Positions 42,965-52,479 of a stretch of DNA of 64,000 bases are shown one piece after another. The notes under the pieces are model-generated. The model had not been told where the DNA came from. It saw nothing but the letters and a program-made list of their open reading frames with translations, and did no database searches. Source of the stretch: Phaeobacter sp. 22II1-1F12B (GTDB lineage: Bacteria > Pseudomonadota > Alphaproteobacteria > Rhodobacterales > Rhodobacteraceae); contig NZ_AQQP01000009.1 in NCBI RefSeq assembly GCF_002210165.1, positions 62,001 through 126,000 on the forward strand. The letters are read 5' to 3'. Both the position numbers and the translations under genes were made by a program. The number at the start of each line of letters is the position of its first letter. Within the stretch, counting starts at the first letter, position 1.

Positions 42965-44509
42965 TTACATGAACGCGTCGGGCATACTGCTTTTCTTTTC
43001 AGCGATGTAACTGTTCAGCGCTTCTTCGATGGCAGGGTCCAGAGAGGGTTGCTGATACGTATCCAACAAGTGCGCAACTCGAGCGGTTGCAAGCGCCTGT
43101 GTATCCGGAGCACCTTGCTCCTGCCACGTTTCGAATGGTCTGTAGTCCAACAGGTTCGTCCGCCAGAACGCCGTCTTGAAATTGGCCTGCGTATGGGCGC
43201 ATCCAAGGTAATGGCCGCCGGGTCCGACCTCTGCGATGGCCCCCATCGCCTGATCGTCCTCGGTTACGTTTACGCCCTGAGCCAATTTGTGAAGAACACC
43301 CAGTTGATCAGCATCCATGACGAATTTTTCGTAGCTTGATACCAGACCACCTTCCAGCCAACCACAGGAATGGAGCATGAAGTTCACGCCGCCAAGCAAC
43401 GCGGCGTTAAGCGTATTCGCAGTTTCATAAGCAGCCTGCGCATCTGGCAACTTGGATGCGCAGAGGCCGCCACCTGAACGGAACGGGAGGTTGAGACGCC
43501 GCGCAAGTTGACCTGCGCCATACAGAATCTGCGAAGCTTCCGGCGTTCCGAAGGTCGGTGCACCGGAATTCATATCGATCGAGGTCACGAAAGCCCCAAA
43601 GATCACCGGAGCCCCGGGGCGAACCAACTGATTGTAGGCGACGCCTGCCAGAACCTCGGCCAGAACCTGCGTAAGGGTGCCGGCAACTGATACTGGCGCC
43701 ATAGCCCCGCCCACGATGAACGGCGAAAGTATGCAGGCTTGGTTATTGGCCGCATAGACTTCCATCGCCCCCATCATGACGTCATCAAAGGTCAACGGAG
43801 AGTTCACGTTGATCAGAGATGTCATCACAGTGTTTTCCTGAACGAAATCCTGACCGAACAGAATGCCGCACATATCCACCGAATCCTGCGCCCGGCTGGG
43901 ATCGGTTACCGACCCCATGAACGGCTTGTCGGTTAGCGTCATATGCGCATGGATCATGTCCAGATGGCGTTTGTTCACAGGTACATCGGTCGGCTCACAT
44001 ACCGTACCACCGGAATGGTGCAGCCATTTGGACATATGCCCCAGCTTCACGAATTTCCGGAAGTCGTCCATCGTTGCGTACCGGCGCCCACCGTTGGCAT
44101 CGCGCACGAAAGGCGGGCCATAGACCGGAGCGCAAACAAGATTCTTACCGCCGATCACGACGCTTTTCTCGCTGTTGCGCGCGTGTTGCGTGAATTGCGA
44201 AGGTGCCGTCGATATCAACTTGCGTGCCAAACCACGCGGGATACGAACCCTTTCGCCTTCCACTTCAGCACCGGCATCGCGCCAGCGATCCAGGGCCGCC
44301 GGGTTGTTGACGAAGTTGACACCGATTTCCGCCAAAACAGTCTCAGCGTTTGTTTCGATCACCTCCAGTGCTTCCTCGGACAGGATCTCGAAGTTCGGAA
44401 TATTCCGTTCGATATACTTGGCGGTTTCGATCACGACTGCAGTTCGTTCTGCCCGGCGCGCCGCGCCGCCACCACCGCGTCCTCTGCGTCTTGCGCTTGC
44501 TTCTGTCAT
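42965..44509 (-). CDS. Trimethylamine methyltransferase (MttB) superfamily protein without pyrrolysine
   Basis: 514 residues. TIM-barrel MttB fold: VLAEIGVNFVNNPAALDRWR, AGAEVEGERVRIPRGL, GGKNLVCAPVYGPPFVRDAN, SGGTVCEPTDVPVNKRHLDM, LNLPFRSGGGLCASKLPDAQ, FMLHSCGWLEGGLVSS. The frame is uninterrupted, with no internal amber codon, so it is of the non-pyrrolysine branch, whose characterised members demethylate quaternary amines such as glycine betaine, proline betaine or carnitine with a corrinoid partner. No corrinoid protein is adjacent. ATG 44509 has GGAGG eight bases upstream. The Arg/Gly-rich start (ARRRGRGGGGAARRAERT) is unusual. Confidence 0.88.
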   Translation of the reverse strand: MTEASARRRGRGGGGAARRAERTAVVIETAKYIERNIPNFEILSEEALEVIETNAETVLAEIGVNFVNNPAALDRWRDAGAEVEGERVRIPRGLARKLISTAPSQFTQHARNSEKSVVIGGKNLVCAPVYGPPFVRDANGGRRYATMDDFRKFVKLGHMSKWLHHSGGTVCEPTDVPVNKRHLDMIHAHMTLTDKPFMGSVTDPSRAQDSVDMCGILFGQDFVQENTVMTSLINVNSPLTFDDVMMGAMEVYAANNQACILSPFIVGGAMAPVSVAGTLTQVLAEVLAGVAYNQLVRPGAPVIFGAFVTSIDMNSGAPTFGTPEASQILYGAGQLARRLNLPFRSGGGLCASKLPDAQAAYETANTLNAALLGGVNFMLHSCGWLEGGLVSSYEKFVMDADQLGVLHKLAQGVNVTEDDQAMGAIAEVGPGGHYLGCAHTQANFKTAFWRTNLLDYRPFETWQEQGAPDTQALATARVAHLLDTYQQPSLDPAIEEALNSYIAEKKSSMPDAFM

Positions 44510-44737
44510 TTGCCGGGCCTCCGCCATGAAGATTTTTGAACGCTTCCATACCTTAGCCCACCAAGTGAACTGATCAGAATTGCGTCGCTTGAAGTGAAAA
44601 AGCGACATTCGCATTCAGAAGCAAGTCAAAATGATCCTAAAGCCGGGCTTTCATTCACAAGGCCCGCATCCACAGTAAATCCGGATTGGTCATGCAAGCC
44701 TCTTGCCTCTCCTCCCCGCGCCGCCTAATCAGCAAAT

Positions 44738-46303
44738 ATGAGCCAGATTTCCCACGAACGCCTTCTCATCATCGACTTTGGCAGCCAGGTGACGCAGCTG
44801 ATCGCGCGACGCCTGCGCGAACTGAATGTCTATTGCGAAATTCATCCGTATCAGAACGTCACGGATGACTTCCTCAAGGAACTCGCACCCAAAGCCGTGA
44901 TTTTTTCCGGCGGTCCCGACTCGGTGGTTCGCGAAGGTTCGCCCCGTCCTCCGCAGTCGGTCTACGATCTTGGCGTACCGATCCTTGGGATCTGCTATGG
45001 TCAGCAAGTCATGATGCAGGATCTTGGCGGCAAGGTCGAAGCCGGTGAAAGCCACACGGCCGAATTCGGACGCGCTTACGTAAAACCTACAGAGCAAAGA
45101 ATCGATCTACTTGCTGGCTGGTTCTTAGAGGAACGCGAACAGGTCTGGATGAGTCATGGCGATCATGTGAGCGAAATCGCTCCTGGATTTGCTGTCTATG
45201 GCACCTCGCCCGGCGCCCCATTCGCCATCACCGCCGATCTCGAAAGACGGTTCTATGCTGTGCAGTTCCACCCCGAGGTGCACCACACACCGAACGGCAA
45301 GACGATCTACGAAAACTTCGTCCGCGACGCTGGGTTCTCGGGTGACTGGACGATGGACGCCTACCGCGAAGAAATGGTCAAGAAGATCAGGGAGCAGGTC
45401 GGTGATTCACACGTTATTTGCGCCTTGTCGGGGGGCGTAGACAGCTCTGTAGCTGCAGCTCTGATCCACGAAGCCATTGGCGAACAGTTGACATGCGTGT
45501 TCGTGGACCATGGGTTGCTGCGTCTGAACGAAGCCGACGAGGTTGTCGGCATGTTCCGCGATCACATGAACCTCAAGGTGATACATGCGCAGGAGCAGGA
45601 CCTTTTCCTTGGTGAGCTGGAGGGCGTGTCCGACCCGGAGACCAAGCGCAAGATCATCGGAAAACTCTTCATCGATGTTTTCCAGAAATACGCGGACCAG
45701 ATCGAAGGCGCGGGTTACTTGGCTCAGGGTACGCTCTACCCGGATGTCATTGAATCCGTTTCATTTTCTGGCGGCCCTTCGGTCACGATCAAAAGCCATC
45801 ACAACGTAGGTGGTCTGCCTGAAAAGATGGGTCTTAAACTGGTCGAACCGCTTCGGGAACTGTTCAAAGACGAAGTGCGCGAACTGGGCCGTGAGTTGGG
45901 CCTTCCCACCAGTTTCATCGGTCGCCATCCCTTCCCCGGCCCCGGTCTCGCTATCCGTTGCCCCGGAGAAATCACGCGCGACAAACTGGAAATCCTCCGA
46001 AAGGCGGACGCGGTCTATATTGACCAAATCCGCAAGCATGGCCTGTACGATGAAATCTGGCAGGCGTTCGTTGCGATTCTGCCGGTACGTACCGTAGGCG
46101 TGATGGGTGACGGGCGCACCTATGACTACGCCTGCGCCCTGCGCGCGGTGACTTCTGTCGATGGCATGACGGCGGATTATTATCCCTTCAGCCATGAATT
46201 TCTTGGTGAAACGGCCACTCGTATCATTAACGAGGTAAAGGGCATTAACCGTTGCACTTACGATATCACCTCGAAACCGCCCGGAACAATCGAGTGGGAG
46301 TGA
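44738..46303 (+). CDS. guaA: GMP synthase (glutamine-hydrolysing)
   Basis: 521 residues. N-terminal class I glutamine amidotransferase ([27 protein letters not shown] with catalytic Cys, [10 protein letters not shown]), ATP-pyrophosphatase domain ([17 protein letters not shown]), and the C-terminal dimerisation domain ending [17 protein letters not shown]. Converts XMP to GMP. Starts after a 228-base gap; a CGGGCTTT/AAGGCCCG hairpin (44644-44666) lies in its leader region. Confidence 0.97.
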   Translation: MSQISHERLLIIDFGSQVTQLIARRLRELNVYCEIHPYQNVTDDFLKELAPKAVIFSGGPDSVVREGSPRPPQSVYDLGVPILGICYGQQVMMQDLGGKVEAGESHTAEFGRAYVKPTEQRIDLLAGWFLEEREQVWMSHGDHVSEIAPGFAVYGTSPGAPFAITADLERRFYAVQFHPEVHHTPNGKTIYENFVRDAGFSGDWTMDAYREEMVKKIREQVGDSHVICALSGGVDSSVAAALIHEAIGEQLTCVFVDHGLLRLNEADEVVGMFRDHMNLKVIHAQEQDLFLGELEGVSDPETKRKIIGKLFIDVFQKYADQIEGAGYLAQGTLYPDVIESVSFSGGPSVTIKSHHNVGGLPEKMGLKLVEPLRELFKDEVRELGRELGLPTSFIGRHPFPGPGLAIRCPGEITRDKLEILRKADAVYIDQIRKHGLYDEIWQAFVAILPVRTVGVMGDGRTYDYACALRAVTSVDGMTADYYPFSHEFLGETATRIINEVKGINRCTYDITSKPPGTIEWE

Positions 46304-46351
46304 AACGCTCCCTTTTGATCGCCCAGAACAGGACATGACCGGAAAGATACG

Positions 46352-47221
46352 ATGAGCAGTACCGTCAAAGCCGCTCTTTGGATGATCGGCGCCATCGTAT
46401 CTTTTTCTTCAATGGCGGTTGCCGGACGCGAAGTAGCCTACGCGCTCGATACATTCGAAATCATGATGTATCGCAGCCTTATTGGCCTTTTCGTCGTATG
46501 CCTCGTGCTGACGGCGACTTCGAACTGGCACGTGGTCAAGCGAGATAAACTCGGAACTCATGTGATCCGGAACCTCGCCCATTTTTCGGGCCAGAACCTT
46601 TGGCTTTACGCGGTTACAGCCATTCCGCTAGCGCAGGTTTTTGCGCTCGAGTTCACATCACCCCTCTGGGTCTTGGTCCTGTCACCGCTGGTGCTTGGGG
46701 AAAGACTAACACGCATGCGCAGCCTCTGCGCCCTCGTAGGGTTTTTCGGCATTCTCGTCGTGGCCCGCCCCAGCCCGGAAACCATCAACCCCGGCGTTCT
46801 GGCCGCCGCCGCCGCCGCACTCTTCTTTGCGACGACGAATATCGTGACAAAACGGCTGACCCGAACCGAAACAACCGGCAGCATCATGCTCTGGCTTACC
46901 GCGATGCAATTGGTCATGGGGCTAATCGCAGCGGGTTATGACGGCGATATCGCCCTCCCGGGCCTTGCCGAGCTCCCCATGGTCATCGTCATCGCAATCG
47001 GTGGCCTGACGGCGCATTTCTGTCTGACTAATGCGCTTTCCATCGCGCCGGCGTCGGTTGTGATTCCTTTTGACTTTGCGCGGCTGCCGACAATCGCGAT
47101 CGTCGGCATGATTTTCTACAACGAGGCGCTCGATATCTGGGTACTTGTCGGCGCGGCACTGATATTCGGCGCCAATTACATGAATATCCTGAATGAAACC
47201 CGCAGGAATCGGGTCGCCTGA
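46352..47221 (+). CDS. DMT-family (EamA) transporter
   Basis: 289 residues, about ten membrane spans in two EamA repeats (ALWMIGAIVSFSSMAVAGRE at the start; LAAAAAALFFATTNIVTKRL starts the second). FTSPLWVLVLSPLVLGERLT is the conserved end of the first repeat. Drug/metabolite exporter superfamily; substrate unknown. Follows guaA by 48 bases and precedes a second DMT gene by 27 bases. Confidence 0.9.
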   Translation: MSSTVKAALWMIGAIVSFSSMAVAGREVAYALDTFEIMMYRSLIGLFVVCLVLTATSNWHVVKRDKLGTHVIRNLAHFSGQNLWLYAVTAIPLAQVFALEFTSPLWVLVLSPLVLGERLTRMRSLCALVGFFGILVVARPSPETINPGVLAAAAAALFFATTNIVTKRLTRTETTGSIMLWLTAMQLVMGLIAAGYDGDIALPGLAELPMVIVIAIGGLTAHFCLTNALSIAPASVVIPFDFARLPTIAIVGMIFYNEALDIWVLVGAALIFGANYMNILNETRRNRVA

Positions 47222-47248
47222 TATGTCGCTCTGCTGCCAGATACGGGC

Positions 47249-48181
47249 ATGGTAGAGCAAAAGAACATATCCGGACGGGCGTGGGTAGAGATGGGCCTGC
47301 TCGGAGTTATCTGGGGCGCAAGTTTCCTTTCGATCCGCCTCGCCCTTAACGAAATACCGGTGCTTACGCTCGTGCTTCACCGCGTAGGATGGGCAATGCT
47401 CGTTCTGTGGGGCGTTGTCTTACTCATGCGCTTGCCGCTACCGCGAGACATACGAACATGGTGGGCCTTCTTGGTCATGGGCGTGGTCAACAACGTCATC
47501 CCATTCGCGCTTTTGGCTTGGGGCCAGTTGCATATCGAAACCGGCCTTGCATCGATCCTTAACGGCACCACCGCAATCTTTGGCATCATCCTAGCTGCTA
47601 TCTTCTTCGCGGACGAAAGGCTTACGGCAAACCGGGTGATCGGCGTGCTGCTCGGATTCGTCGGCGTAGCCTTCGCACTGGGGATCGAGTCTCTGGCGAG
47701 CTTTGATCTGCGTTCCATCGCACAGCTGGCCGTACTTGGCGCAACGCTCAGCTACGGACTGGCAAGCTGCTGGGCGCGCGCAAGGCTAAGCCACCTGCCC
47801 CCTCAGATAGCCGCCGCCGGGATGTTGACGGGGTCAACGGTCGTACTGCTCCCTCTTGCCTTGATTTTCGATGGCCCAATACAATTCTCCCTGATGCCCG
47901 TCACATGGGGCGCCATCGCCTATTATTCACTCCTTGGTACGGCCGGAGCGTTCTTACTCTATTATCGCATCCTTGGGATGGCGGGCAGCGGCAACCTCAT
48001 GCTGGTCACGCTGATCGTACCGCCTATCGCAATCGTTCTGGGGGCCGTCGTCCTTGGAGAAGAACTGCGCCCAAGCGCCTATGTGGGATTTGCAATTCTG
48101 GCGCTCGGCCTTCTGATCCTGAACAACACGTTGAAACTTCCCCGCATGCTCAAGATTGACCCCACCAACGCGCCTAAGTAG
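47249..48181 (+). CDS. DMT-family (EamA) transporter
   Basis: 310 residues, ten spans, two EamA repeats (MGLLGVIWGASFLSIRLALN; LAVLGATLSYGLASCWARAR). Distinct from the preceding protein and not a recent duplicate: the repeats differ in sequence and loop lengths. Likely exports an amino acid or related metabolite, substrate unknown. ATG 47249 is used; starting at the later Met (MGLLG) would lose about 13 hydrophilic residues. Confidence 0.89.
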   Translation: MVEQKNISGRAWVEMGLLGVIWGASFLSIRLALNEIPVLTLVLHRVGWAMLVLWGVVLLMRLPLPRDIRTWWAFLVMGVVNNVIPFALLAWGQLHIETGLASILNGTTAIFGIILAAIFFADERLTANRVIGVLLGFVGVAFALGIESLASFDLRSIAQLAVLGATLSYGLASCWARARLSHLPPQIAAAGMLTGSTVVLLPLALIFDGPIQFSLMPVTWGAIAYYSLLGTAGAFLLYYRILGMAGSGNLMLVTLIVPPIAIVLGAVVLGEELRPSAYVGFAILALGLLILNNTLKLPRMLKIDPTNAPK

Positions 48182-48210
48182 CTAGGACAAAACAAAGGAT
48201 CGGGTCACCC

Positions 48211-49071
48211 ATGCTGTACTCATCGGCCAGCGAATGGCGCGCGGCGGCGCATAAACGTGTCTTGTTCTTCGGGATGTCGGGTCTCGGCAAGACATTCCTG
48301 TCCAACATGCTGCGCAGCGCCGGGGACTGGTTTCACTACTCCATCGATTACCGCATCGGTACGCGCTACATGGGCGAATACATCGCCGACAATGCCAAGG
48401 CCGAAGCGATGAAGGTGCCTTTCCTCAAGGAAATGCTCCTGTCGGATTCGATCTACATCGGTTCGAACCTAACCTTTGAAAATCTCAAACCCGTCTCCGC
48501 CTATCTTGGCAAGCCCGGCGACCCATCGAAGGGCGGGCTCGAAATGGATGAATATCGCAGACGGCAGGAACAGTTCAGGCAGTCAGAAATCCATGCTCTC
48601 ATGGACACCCAGTATTTCATCGAACGCGCCGGTCGGCTTTATAATTACCCGCATTTCATCTGCGATACGGGCGGGTCGATCTGTGAATGGGTTGATGCTG
48701 ACGACCCGAATGATCCGATCCTCAAGGAATTGAACCGTCATACGCTGATGGTTTGGATCAAAGGCGACGAGGCCCACACCCAGGAACTCATCCGCCGTTT
48801 CGACAAAGCGCCCAAGCCAATGGCCTATCAACCGGAATTTCTGGCCTCCGTATGGGACGAATACCTACGGGAAAAGAATGCTGCGCCTGAAGAGGTCGAC
48901 CCCGACGCCTTCATCAGGTGGACATACTCCAAGGCCCTGGCACACCGGCAGCCCCGCTATGAAGCAATGGCAAAATGGGGTGTTACTGTAACCGCCGATC
49001 AGGTGTCTCATGTCAAAACCGAGCAGGATTTTGAGAACCTGATCGCCGAATCCATCGAGGCGAAGGATTAA
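48211..49071 (+). CDS. P-loop ATPase/kinase-like protein
   Basis: 286 residues. N-terminal Walker A GMSGLGKT after the strand RVLFFG, followed by a Tyr/Asp-rich region (FHYSIDYRIGTRYMGEYIAD) and HFICDTGGSICEWVD, which could be Walker B-like. The C-terminal part is helical and charged. The general fold suggests a nucleoside/shikimate-kinase-like P-loop protein; I do not recognise a named family. It lies 29 bases after the DMT gene and 87 before metA, so may be co-transcribed with them. Confidence 0.75.
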   Translation: MLYSSASEWRAAAHKRVLFFGMSGLGKTFLSNMLRSAGDWFHYSIDYRIGTRYMGEYIADNAKAEAMKVPFLKEMLLSDSIYIGSNLTFENLKPVSAYLGKPGDPSKGGLEMDEYRRRQEQFRQSEIHALMDTQYFIERAGRLYNYPHFICDTGGSICEWVDADDPNDPILKELNRHTLMVWIKGDEAHTQELIRRFDKAPKPMAYQPEFLASVWDEYLREKNAAPEEVDPDAFIRWTYSKALAHRQPRYEAMAKWGVTVTADQVSHVKTEQDFENLIAESIEAKD

Positions 49072-49158
49072 CATCCGGACAAAGCTGTTTTGCTAGCGTC
49101 TTGGCAATTGCAAAACCGTCCCATATCTAATCGCCGCACCAAATCCGAAAGTTTCGAT

Positions 49159-50079
49159 ATGCCTATCAAGATCCCGGCCAGTTTGCCCGCCTACGACGTA
49201 CTCACGCGCGAGGGCGTCATGGTGATGGATGAAGATCAGGCCGCTCGTCAGGACATTCGACCACTTCGGATCGGTCTTCTGAACCTGATGCCAAAAAAGA
49301 TTCAGACAGAAAACCAGTTCGCCCGGTTGATCGGTGCCACGCCGCTCCAGATCGAACTGTCCCTCATCCGGATGAGCGAACATCAGACCAGGAACACGGC
49401 GGCCGAGCATATGGAGAGCTTCTATCGTCCGTTCAGCGATGTCCGCGACGAAAAGTTCGATGGTTTGATCATCACCGGCGCACCGATCGAACACCTTGAT
49501 TTCGGGGACGTCACTTATTGGGACGAGATCACGCAGGTCTTTGACTGGACACAGACGAATGTGCATTCAACCTTTGGCGTCTGCTGGGGCGGCATGGCGA
49601 TGATCAACTATATGCACGGCGTCAAGAAACACATACTCGAGCACAAGGCATTCGGGTGTTTCCGGCATAGGAACCTCGCGCCTGCCTCGCCCTACCTGCG
49701 GGGTTTCTCGGACGATTTCGTCATTCCCGTCAGCCGCTGGACAGAGATGAAACAGGATGAAATCGCTGCCGTCGATGGCCTGACGACACTCTTGGGCAGC
49801 GACGAAGTCGGACCCTGTCTTGTCGAAGATCCCGCCCATCGCGCGATCTACATATTCAACCATTTCGAATATGATCGGGACACGTTGAAACAGGAATACG
49901 ACCGCGATGTCGAAACCGGCACGGCGATCAATGTTCCCGTCAACTATTATCCGGACGATGATCCATCTCAGCCGCCCAAGAACAGATGGCGCAGCCATGC
50001 GCATCTGCTTTACGGGAACTGGATCAACCAGATCTACCAATCGACTCCATTCGACATCAACGACATAGGTAGATCCTGA
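49159..50079 (+). CDS. metA: Homoserine O-acyltransferase MetA, predicted acetyl-CoA type
   Basis: 306 residues, class I glutamine-amidotransferase-like fold. Catalytic Cys142 ([16 protein letters not shown]), Lys47 in LMPKKIQTE, and [11 protein letters not shown] with the triad His. At the specificity position, residue 111 is Glu ([10 protein letters not shown]). In characterised enzymes Glu111 gives acetyl-CoA use (Bacillus cereus) and Gly111 succinyl-CoA use (E. coli). O-acetylhomoserine is therefore the predicted product, feeding direct sulfhydrylation. ATG 49159 ([10 protein letters not shown]) is the family start. Confidence 0.94.
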   Translation: MPIKIPASLPAYDVLTREGVMVMDEDQAARQDIRPLRIGLLNLMPKKIQTENQFARLIGATPLQIELSLIRMSEHQTRNTAAEHMESFYRPFSDVRDEKFDGLIITGAPIEHLDFGDVTYWDEITQVFDWTQTNVHSTFGVCWGGMAMINYMHGVKKHILEHKAFGCFRHRNLAPASPYLRGFSDDFVIPVSRWTEMKQDEIAAVDGLTTLLGSDEVGPCLVEDPAHRAIYIFNHFEYDRDTLKQEYDRDVETGTAINVPVNYYPDDDPSQPPKNRWRSHAHLLYGNWINQIYQSTPFDINDIGRS

Positions 50080-50186
50080 GGGGCGCCCGACTTCGCTCGG
50101 AACGCTAAGGTCGGCCATACATGGATTTGCGTTAAGCCTTTTAACATTCCATATTGCAAAGACCACAGCGAGAAGGATTCTCCATC

Positions 50187-51056
50187 ATGGATCTGCCTTT
50201 TGACGGTGCGATCAGCACATTCCTGAGCGAAGAAGCCCCCGATGAGGTTCGAAAGGCGATCAAACGCGCTGACAAAGATGAGATCCTCAATCCCGCCTAC
50301 CCCCATTCCGAGCGTATGTCCCGAAAGACATACGAGAAAGATCTCGAAAAGCTGCAAATCGAACTCGCCAAGATGCAGGCCTCGATGCAGACCAGCGGCC
50401 AACGCATCGCAATCTTATTCGAGGGTCGCGACGCAGCCGGCAAGGGCGGCACGATCAAGCGGTTTCGCGAAAACCTGAACCCCCGTACCGCTCGTGTCAT
50501 TGCCCTGCCGAAACCGAGTGAGGCGGAAAGAGGCCAATGGTATTTCCAGCGATACATCTCTCACCTGCCAACCAGCGGTGAAATGTGTTTCTACGACAGA
50601 AGCTGGTACAACCGCGGCGTCGTGGAAAAGGTTTTCGGTTTCTGTACAGACGAAGAGCGCGAGCGTTTTTTTCGGCAGGTTACTCCCTTGGAAACCGCGT
50701 TGGTCGGCGATGGCATTCACCTTTTCAAATTCTGGCTGAACGTGGGGCGAGCCGAGCAGTTGCGCCGGTTCCTGAAGCGTGAATCGGATCCGTTGAAGCA
50801 ATGGAAGCTCAGCAAGATCGATGTCGAAGGGCTTCGGAAATGGGATGAGTATTCAGCTGCGATTGCTGAAACGCTTGACCGTACGCATAACGCAACCACC
50901 CCGTGGACTATTATCCGTTCAGACGACAAGCGCCGTGCCAGGCTAAATGCAATCCGGACGGTTCTGCATGGCGTGGACTATGAAGGCAAAGACAACAAAG
51001 CCATCGGAAAGATCGACGATAACATTTGCGGCTCACCGGAAATCTGGGATGCCTAA
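50187..51056 (+). CDS. ppk2: Polyphosphate kinase 2
   Basis: 289 residues, single PPK2 domain. Walker [17 protein letters not shown], lid region [20 protein letters not shown], Walker [18 protein letters not shown], then [19 protein letters not shown]. Transfers phosphate between polyphosphate and nucleotides; single-domain members of this length usually work on nucleoside diphosphates. ATG 50187 has GAGAAGG upstream. The last eight bases overlap the start of the tetR-type gene. Confidence 0.94.
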   Translation: MDLPFDGAISTFLSEEAPDEVRKAIKRADKDEILNPAYPHSERMSRKTYEKDLEKLQIELAKMQASMQTSGQRIAILFEGRDAAGKGGTIKRFRENLNPRTARVIALPKPSEAERGQWYFQRYISHLPTSGEMCFYDRSWYNRGVVEKVFGFCTDEERERFFRQVTPLETALVGDGIHLFKFWLNVGRAEQLRRFLKRESDPLKQWKLSKIDVEGLRKWDEYSAAIAETLDRTHNATTPWTIIRSDDKRRARLNAIRTVLHGVDYEGKDNKAIGKIDDNICGSPEIWDA

Positions 51057-51666
51057 GCGGGGATACCATCACGGCAACCTGCGTCAGGCTCTAGTCGATT
51101 CTGCACTTGAATTGATCCGGGAAAAAGGCCCGACCGGTTTCACCCTGTCCGAGGCGGCGAAACAGGCGGGCGTTACACCTGCCGCCGTCTATCGTCATTT
51201 CGAGGGGCGCGAAGATCTGATCGCAGAAGCGGCGCGACAGGGATACGAAATCTTCGCTGACCTGATGCAATACGCCTATGACAAGGGCCAGCCCTCGGCA
51301 TTGGCCGCATTCGAGGCAACAGGTCGTGCCTATCTGGCATTCGCACGAAAATACCCCGGGCATTACATCGCGATGTTCGAAAGCGGCATCTCGGTGAACC
51401 GGACACCGGAACTCGCAGCGATCTCCCAAAAGGCACGATCGGTTCTTGAACGCGCCGCTACCGATCTCAGCAAAAAGATTCCGCCGGAAAAACGCCCTCC
51501 TCCGGCAATGTTTTCCGCCCATATCTGGGCGATGAGCCACGGCGTCGTCGAACTCTTTGCACGGAACTCCCCCGGTACTCAAAGCCCGTTTCCAGCTGAT
51601 GAACTGCTCGAAACCGGTATCGGAGTGTACCTTCGAGGTCTTGGTCTGATTGATCCGGACGGTTGA
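51049..51666 (+). CDS. TetR-family regulator with WHG C-terminal domain
   Basis: 205 residues. N-terminal helix-turn-helix ([20 protein letters not shown]) and a C-terminal region with [15 protein letters not shown], the WHG-type ligand domain. Its ATG lies inside the end of ppk2 (eight-base overlap), so it is translated with it and may sense a metabolite linked to it. Effector unknown. Confidence 0.9.
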   Translation: MPKRGYHHGNLRQALVDSALELIREKGPTGFTLSEAAKQAGVTPAAVYRHFEGREDLIAEAARQGYEIFADLMQYAYDKGQPSALAAFEATGRAYLAFARKYPGHYIAMFESGISVNRTPELAAISQKARSVLERAATDLSKKIPPEKRPPPAMFSAHIWAMSHGVVELFARNSPGTQSPFPADELLETGIGVYLRGLGLIDPDG

Positions 51667-51738
51667 ACCGCCTTGCGCCGTATCTGCGCAACTCATAAAA
51701 TCTCACCAAATACCCAACACTCTCAAAGGCCCGCTGCA

Positions 51739-52479
51739 TTGTCTCCAATTCTTTCTGATACGACACTGATCCGCCGCTCCCGCCTAAGGGAGCTCAAGGA
51801 TCGAGAGCGCGCCTATCACGATCTGCAATTTCTGAAATGCCTGCCCAAAGCTTCGCGCAGCGCCTGTCTCGACATGCTGGATAGATCGCACTCGCAAGTC
51901 CGTCAGGACCTTTTTGCCCTGTCAGCGCTCGATTTCAAAAACAACGGCTTCTTTGTCGAATTCGGCGCGACCAACGGTGTCGAGCTATCGAATTCCCTAC
52001 TGATGGAGCAAGAGTTTGGCTGGTCAGGTATTCTCGCAGAACCTGCGCAAGGTTGGCACAGCGCGTTGCGGCAAAACCGCAAAGCCAAGATCGATACACG
52101 CTGTGTCTGGAAAGAAAGCGGACACGAAGTTCAGTTCACCGAGACCGCCAGCGCCATCAACTCTTCCATATCGACCTTCGTCAAAACTTCCCGCAAGATG
52201 CGCGGGCAAAGCTATACGGTCGAAACGGTCTCATTGAACGACCTTCTGGAAAGCCACGACGCCCCGGCGGAAATCGACTACATCTCGATCGACACCGAAG
52301 GCAGTGAATTTGATATTCTGAATGCCCTCGATTTCGACCGGTGGTCATTTCGTGTCATGACAGTTGAGCACAATTTCGAACCACAGAGGGAGCAAATTCA
52401 GGAGTTGCTCAAGTCCAAGGGATACACCCACGTTTACCCCGAGGTGTCCCGGTTCGACGATTGGTATCTGAGAACCTAG
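51739..52479 (+). CDS. FkbM-family methyltransferase
   Basis: 246 residues if started at TTG 51739 (CAAAGG nine bases upstream); a TTG at 51673 would add 22 residues, and no in-frame ATG or GTG precedes the domain. SAM-binding GFFVEFGATNGVELSNSLLM, catalytic-region SQVRQDLFALSAL, and the FkbM hallmark EIDYISIDTEGSEFDILNAL, ending DDWYLRT. FkbM enzymes O-methylate sugars and polyketides. Convergent with and touching the glycosyltransferase gene of the sugar operon, so it may act on the same glycan. Confidence 0.82.
   Translation: MSPILSDTTLIRRSRLRELKDRERAYHDLQFLKCLPKASRSACLDMLDRSHSQVRQDLFALSALDFKNNGFFVEFGATNGVELSNSLLMEQEFGWSGILAEPAQGWHSALRQNRKAKIDTRCVWKESGHEVQFTETASAINSSISTFVKTSRKMRGQSYTVETVSLNDLLESHDAPAEIDYISIDTEGSEFDILNALDFDRWSFRVMTVEHNFEPQREQIQELLKSKGYTHVYPEVSRFDDWYLRT

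Noticed and set aside
49072-49158. SAM-II riboswitch in the metA leader
   Set aside because: These occur before metA in some alphaproteobacteria, and AAAGCT is present, but I could not fit the required pseudoknot in the short leader.
51673-51738. Longer N-terminus for the FkbM protein
   Set aside because: It needs a TTG start with no ribosome site and adds no family sequence; TTG 51739 is preferred, though also uncertain.
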